Source: Apoderus coryli
Lineage: Eukaryota > Arthropoda > Insecta > Coleoptera > Attelabidae
Direction: 5' to 3'
DNA length: 64,000 nucleotides
Assembly: GCA_911728435.2 (NCBI GenBank)
Contig: OU452209.1
Span: forward strand, 9,902,869 to 9,966,868
Below are positions 62,779 through 64,000 of this stretch, one piece after another. A program made the position numbers and the translations under genes. Position 1 is the stretch's first letter, and every line of letters starts with the position of its first letter. The notes below the pieces were generated by a model, which did no database searches, was not told the DNA's origin, and was given only the letters and a program-made list of their open reading frames with translations.

Positions 62779-63364
62779 AGAGAGTGTTTTTTGAACAATG
62801 ATATTTGGTGGGTATCTTTCGGTAACGTTTGAGGACGTATATTAGGATTATATTCTTTTATTATTAACATTTAAATATTCTCTAATCTATTGTTATTTGT
62901 ATGTATTTTATTTATGTTATTATGTAGGGGAGACCGGGGCAGGTTGTAACACTACCTATTACCCGTAACCGAATGGTGCATTTGGTTGGGTTTTAAATAT
63001 TTAGCAGTGTTTGTATTTGAGGCAAGTAACTAAATTTTATGATATGTTATGTATTTCCGTCGCAGTGCCGTTTCCGAAGCACAAGAAATATGATTAATAA
63101 TTTACTTAAATTATTAACCATCTCGAATTATGAAAAAGAAGAAAAGGAAAAAATCATCTTATTCAATGTTCATCAGTTGAACAATTAATATATTATTATT
63201 TCAATTTATTTTAATTGTTAAATTTTTTTCCACAATGTGGTAAGTTGTATGAACATATTTCCAGCTTTAAAATATAGTTTTCTATTGTATTCTATTACTT
63301 TTAGATTCTTATAATTATGTATAACTAATATCCAATTTTCGCTTCCTGACACTACGTTATTTTA

Positions 63365-63406
63365 CCACTGATGATGAAAGTTTGCACTTTCGAAACATGT
63401 ATGGTT
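63365..63406 (+). ncRNA. hammerhead-like motif with minimal stem III
   Basis: ACCA, CTGATGA (63369-63375), one bulged T, GAAAG-TTTGCA-CTTTC, GAAA (63393-63396), self-complementary ACATGT, A, then TGGT. The core is perfect, stem II has 5 bp and stem I at least 4; the cleavage-type triplet would be GUA. The bulged T beside the core is unusual. It is a better version of the motif at 19060. Confidence 0.45.
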
Positions 63407-63516
63407 TGGTTGTACCAATGATGATCTAGTGTAATTATACAGAGTTGTAACATGTTACAACCTGCCCCGCCTTATGGAATATGGAAAGTTTACTTGTACG
63501 CACGATATTTTTTAGG

Positions 63517-64000
63517 ATGAGAACTTACAAAAAGATATCTGATCGGGGAATTGCATCGAAGGAAGTTATAGAAGAAGCTGTAAACCGACTTTTGTTTAAC
63601 AATCAGTCTGAAAGAGCAGTAGCCAGAAGTTTAAGTTTATGCCATGTCACCTTGCATAGATATGTCCGAAAAGCGAAACAGGTTTCTGAAACAGAAGGTA
63701 TCCGTAATGTTCATTTTCAAAATGTGGGTTATTCCCGAAAACCAATTTTTAATGACGAACAAACCGCCAAACTTGTGGAATATATTATATATTCTTCAAA
63801 AATTTACTGCGAAAGCTTGCATATGTGCAATTACATTCAATCTTAAAATACCTGATTCTTGGCATAGGAATAAGTGCGCAGGAGAAGATTGGTTAACAAG
63901 CTTTCTTAAAGAGAGCAATGATCTTTCCATTCGTACTCCAGAAGCGACAAGCTTACAAAGAGCTACAAGTTTTAATCGATATAACGTTGGGCGATTTTTT
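63517..64000 (+). pseudogene. pogo/jerky-like transposase, frameshifted, partial
   Basis: MRTYKKISDRGIASKEVIEE from 63517 is the characteristic start of jerky/Tigger-like transposases. It is followed by a psq-type HTH (ERAVARSLSLCHVTLHRYVR, which binds DNA) and DEQTAKLVEYI. The frame shifts by one near 63800 and continues from 63809 with the CENP-B-type second HTH (NLKIPDSWHRNKCAGEDWLT, FLKESNDLSIRTPEATSLQR). The DDE domain lies beyond the window. ATG 63517 is preferred over 63481 because the family begins MRTYK. Confidence 0.8.

Larger units (their letters stand above)
62927..64000 (+). mobile_element. left end of a pogo/Tigger-like transposon (runs off the window)
   Basis: TA followed by GGGGAGACCGGGGCAGGTTG..TAACAC at 62927 looks like a terminal repeat; an inverted copy TGTTACAACCTGCCCCGCC sits at 63451-63469, just before the transposase ORF. 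Either the first is the outer TIR and the second a subterminal repeat, or 62927-63470 is a separate MITE of about 540 bp. The transposase follows and is cut by the window end. Confidence 0.55.

Overview
The window looks like AT-rich, intron-bearing, transposon-dense insect nuclear DNA. Grounds: a two-exon ecdysteroid-kinase-like gene (an insect-expanded family), an axonemal SHIPPO/ODF3-like gene, abundant mariner and DUF4817-type Tc1/mariner transposases, jockey/CR1-like and RTE-like non-LTR retroelements, a PIF/Harbinger derivative and hammerhead-ribozyme repeats. A beetle is a plausible host from the general character of the RTE-like element, but that is inference.

Layout. 1-5.1 kb: two broken non-LTR retroelements. 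6.3-8.5 kb (+): an apparently intact EcKL/CHK-kinase-like gene of about 401 codons in two exons. 10.2-11.5 kb: a rearranged Harbinger-type non-autonomous dimer carrying a truncated MADF-domain frame. 16-18.1 kb: a decayed long-TIR transposon. 18.3-21.4 kb: foldback, transposase and jockey relics. 22.2-59.1 kb (-): one large ODF3/SHIPPO-like gene. It has 11 recognisable exons, seven of which are duplicated 108-nt exons that each add a 36-residue repeat. Its introns hold most of the mobile DNA: a near-intact mariner (25.2-26.5 kb), long-TIR elements (24.1-25.2 and 27.6-29.6 kb), a foldback with tRNA-like boxes (31.1-31.5 kb), a jockey RT (33.2-34.7 kb) and a palindromic mariner (35.7-36.8 kb).

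The 20-kb intron 2 (37.8-57.9 kb) is a nest. An old jockey-like element X, transcribed on the minus strand (pieces at 55.5-56.6, 42.45-42.6 and 38.75-39.4 kb), is split by jockey-like element Z (39.4-42.45 kb) and by element Y. Y is itself split by a 10,228-bp element (43,525-53,752) with short TIRs, a TA target duplication and two different satellite-like arrays as its arms. Joining the flanks at the duplicated TA gives an uninterrupted RT reading frame, so the element borders are well defined. Just beyond X is a tandem array of about 2.85 copies of a roughly 333-bp repeat; each copy carries a type I hammerhead ribozyme.

The right end (59.8-64 kb) holds a DUF4817-type relic, a jockey fragment and the left end of a pogo/Tigger-like transposon with a CENP-B-type HTH protein running off the window. 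The two cellular genes do not obviously cooperate: one is a soluble small-molecule kinase, the other a structural flagellar/ciliary protein. The candidates for novelty are the satellite-armed TIR element and the hammerhead repeat array.
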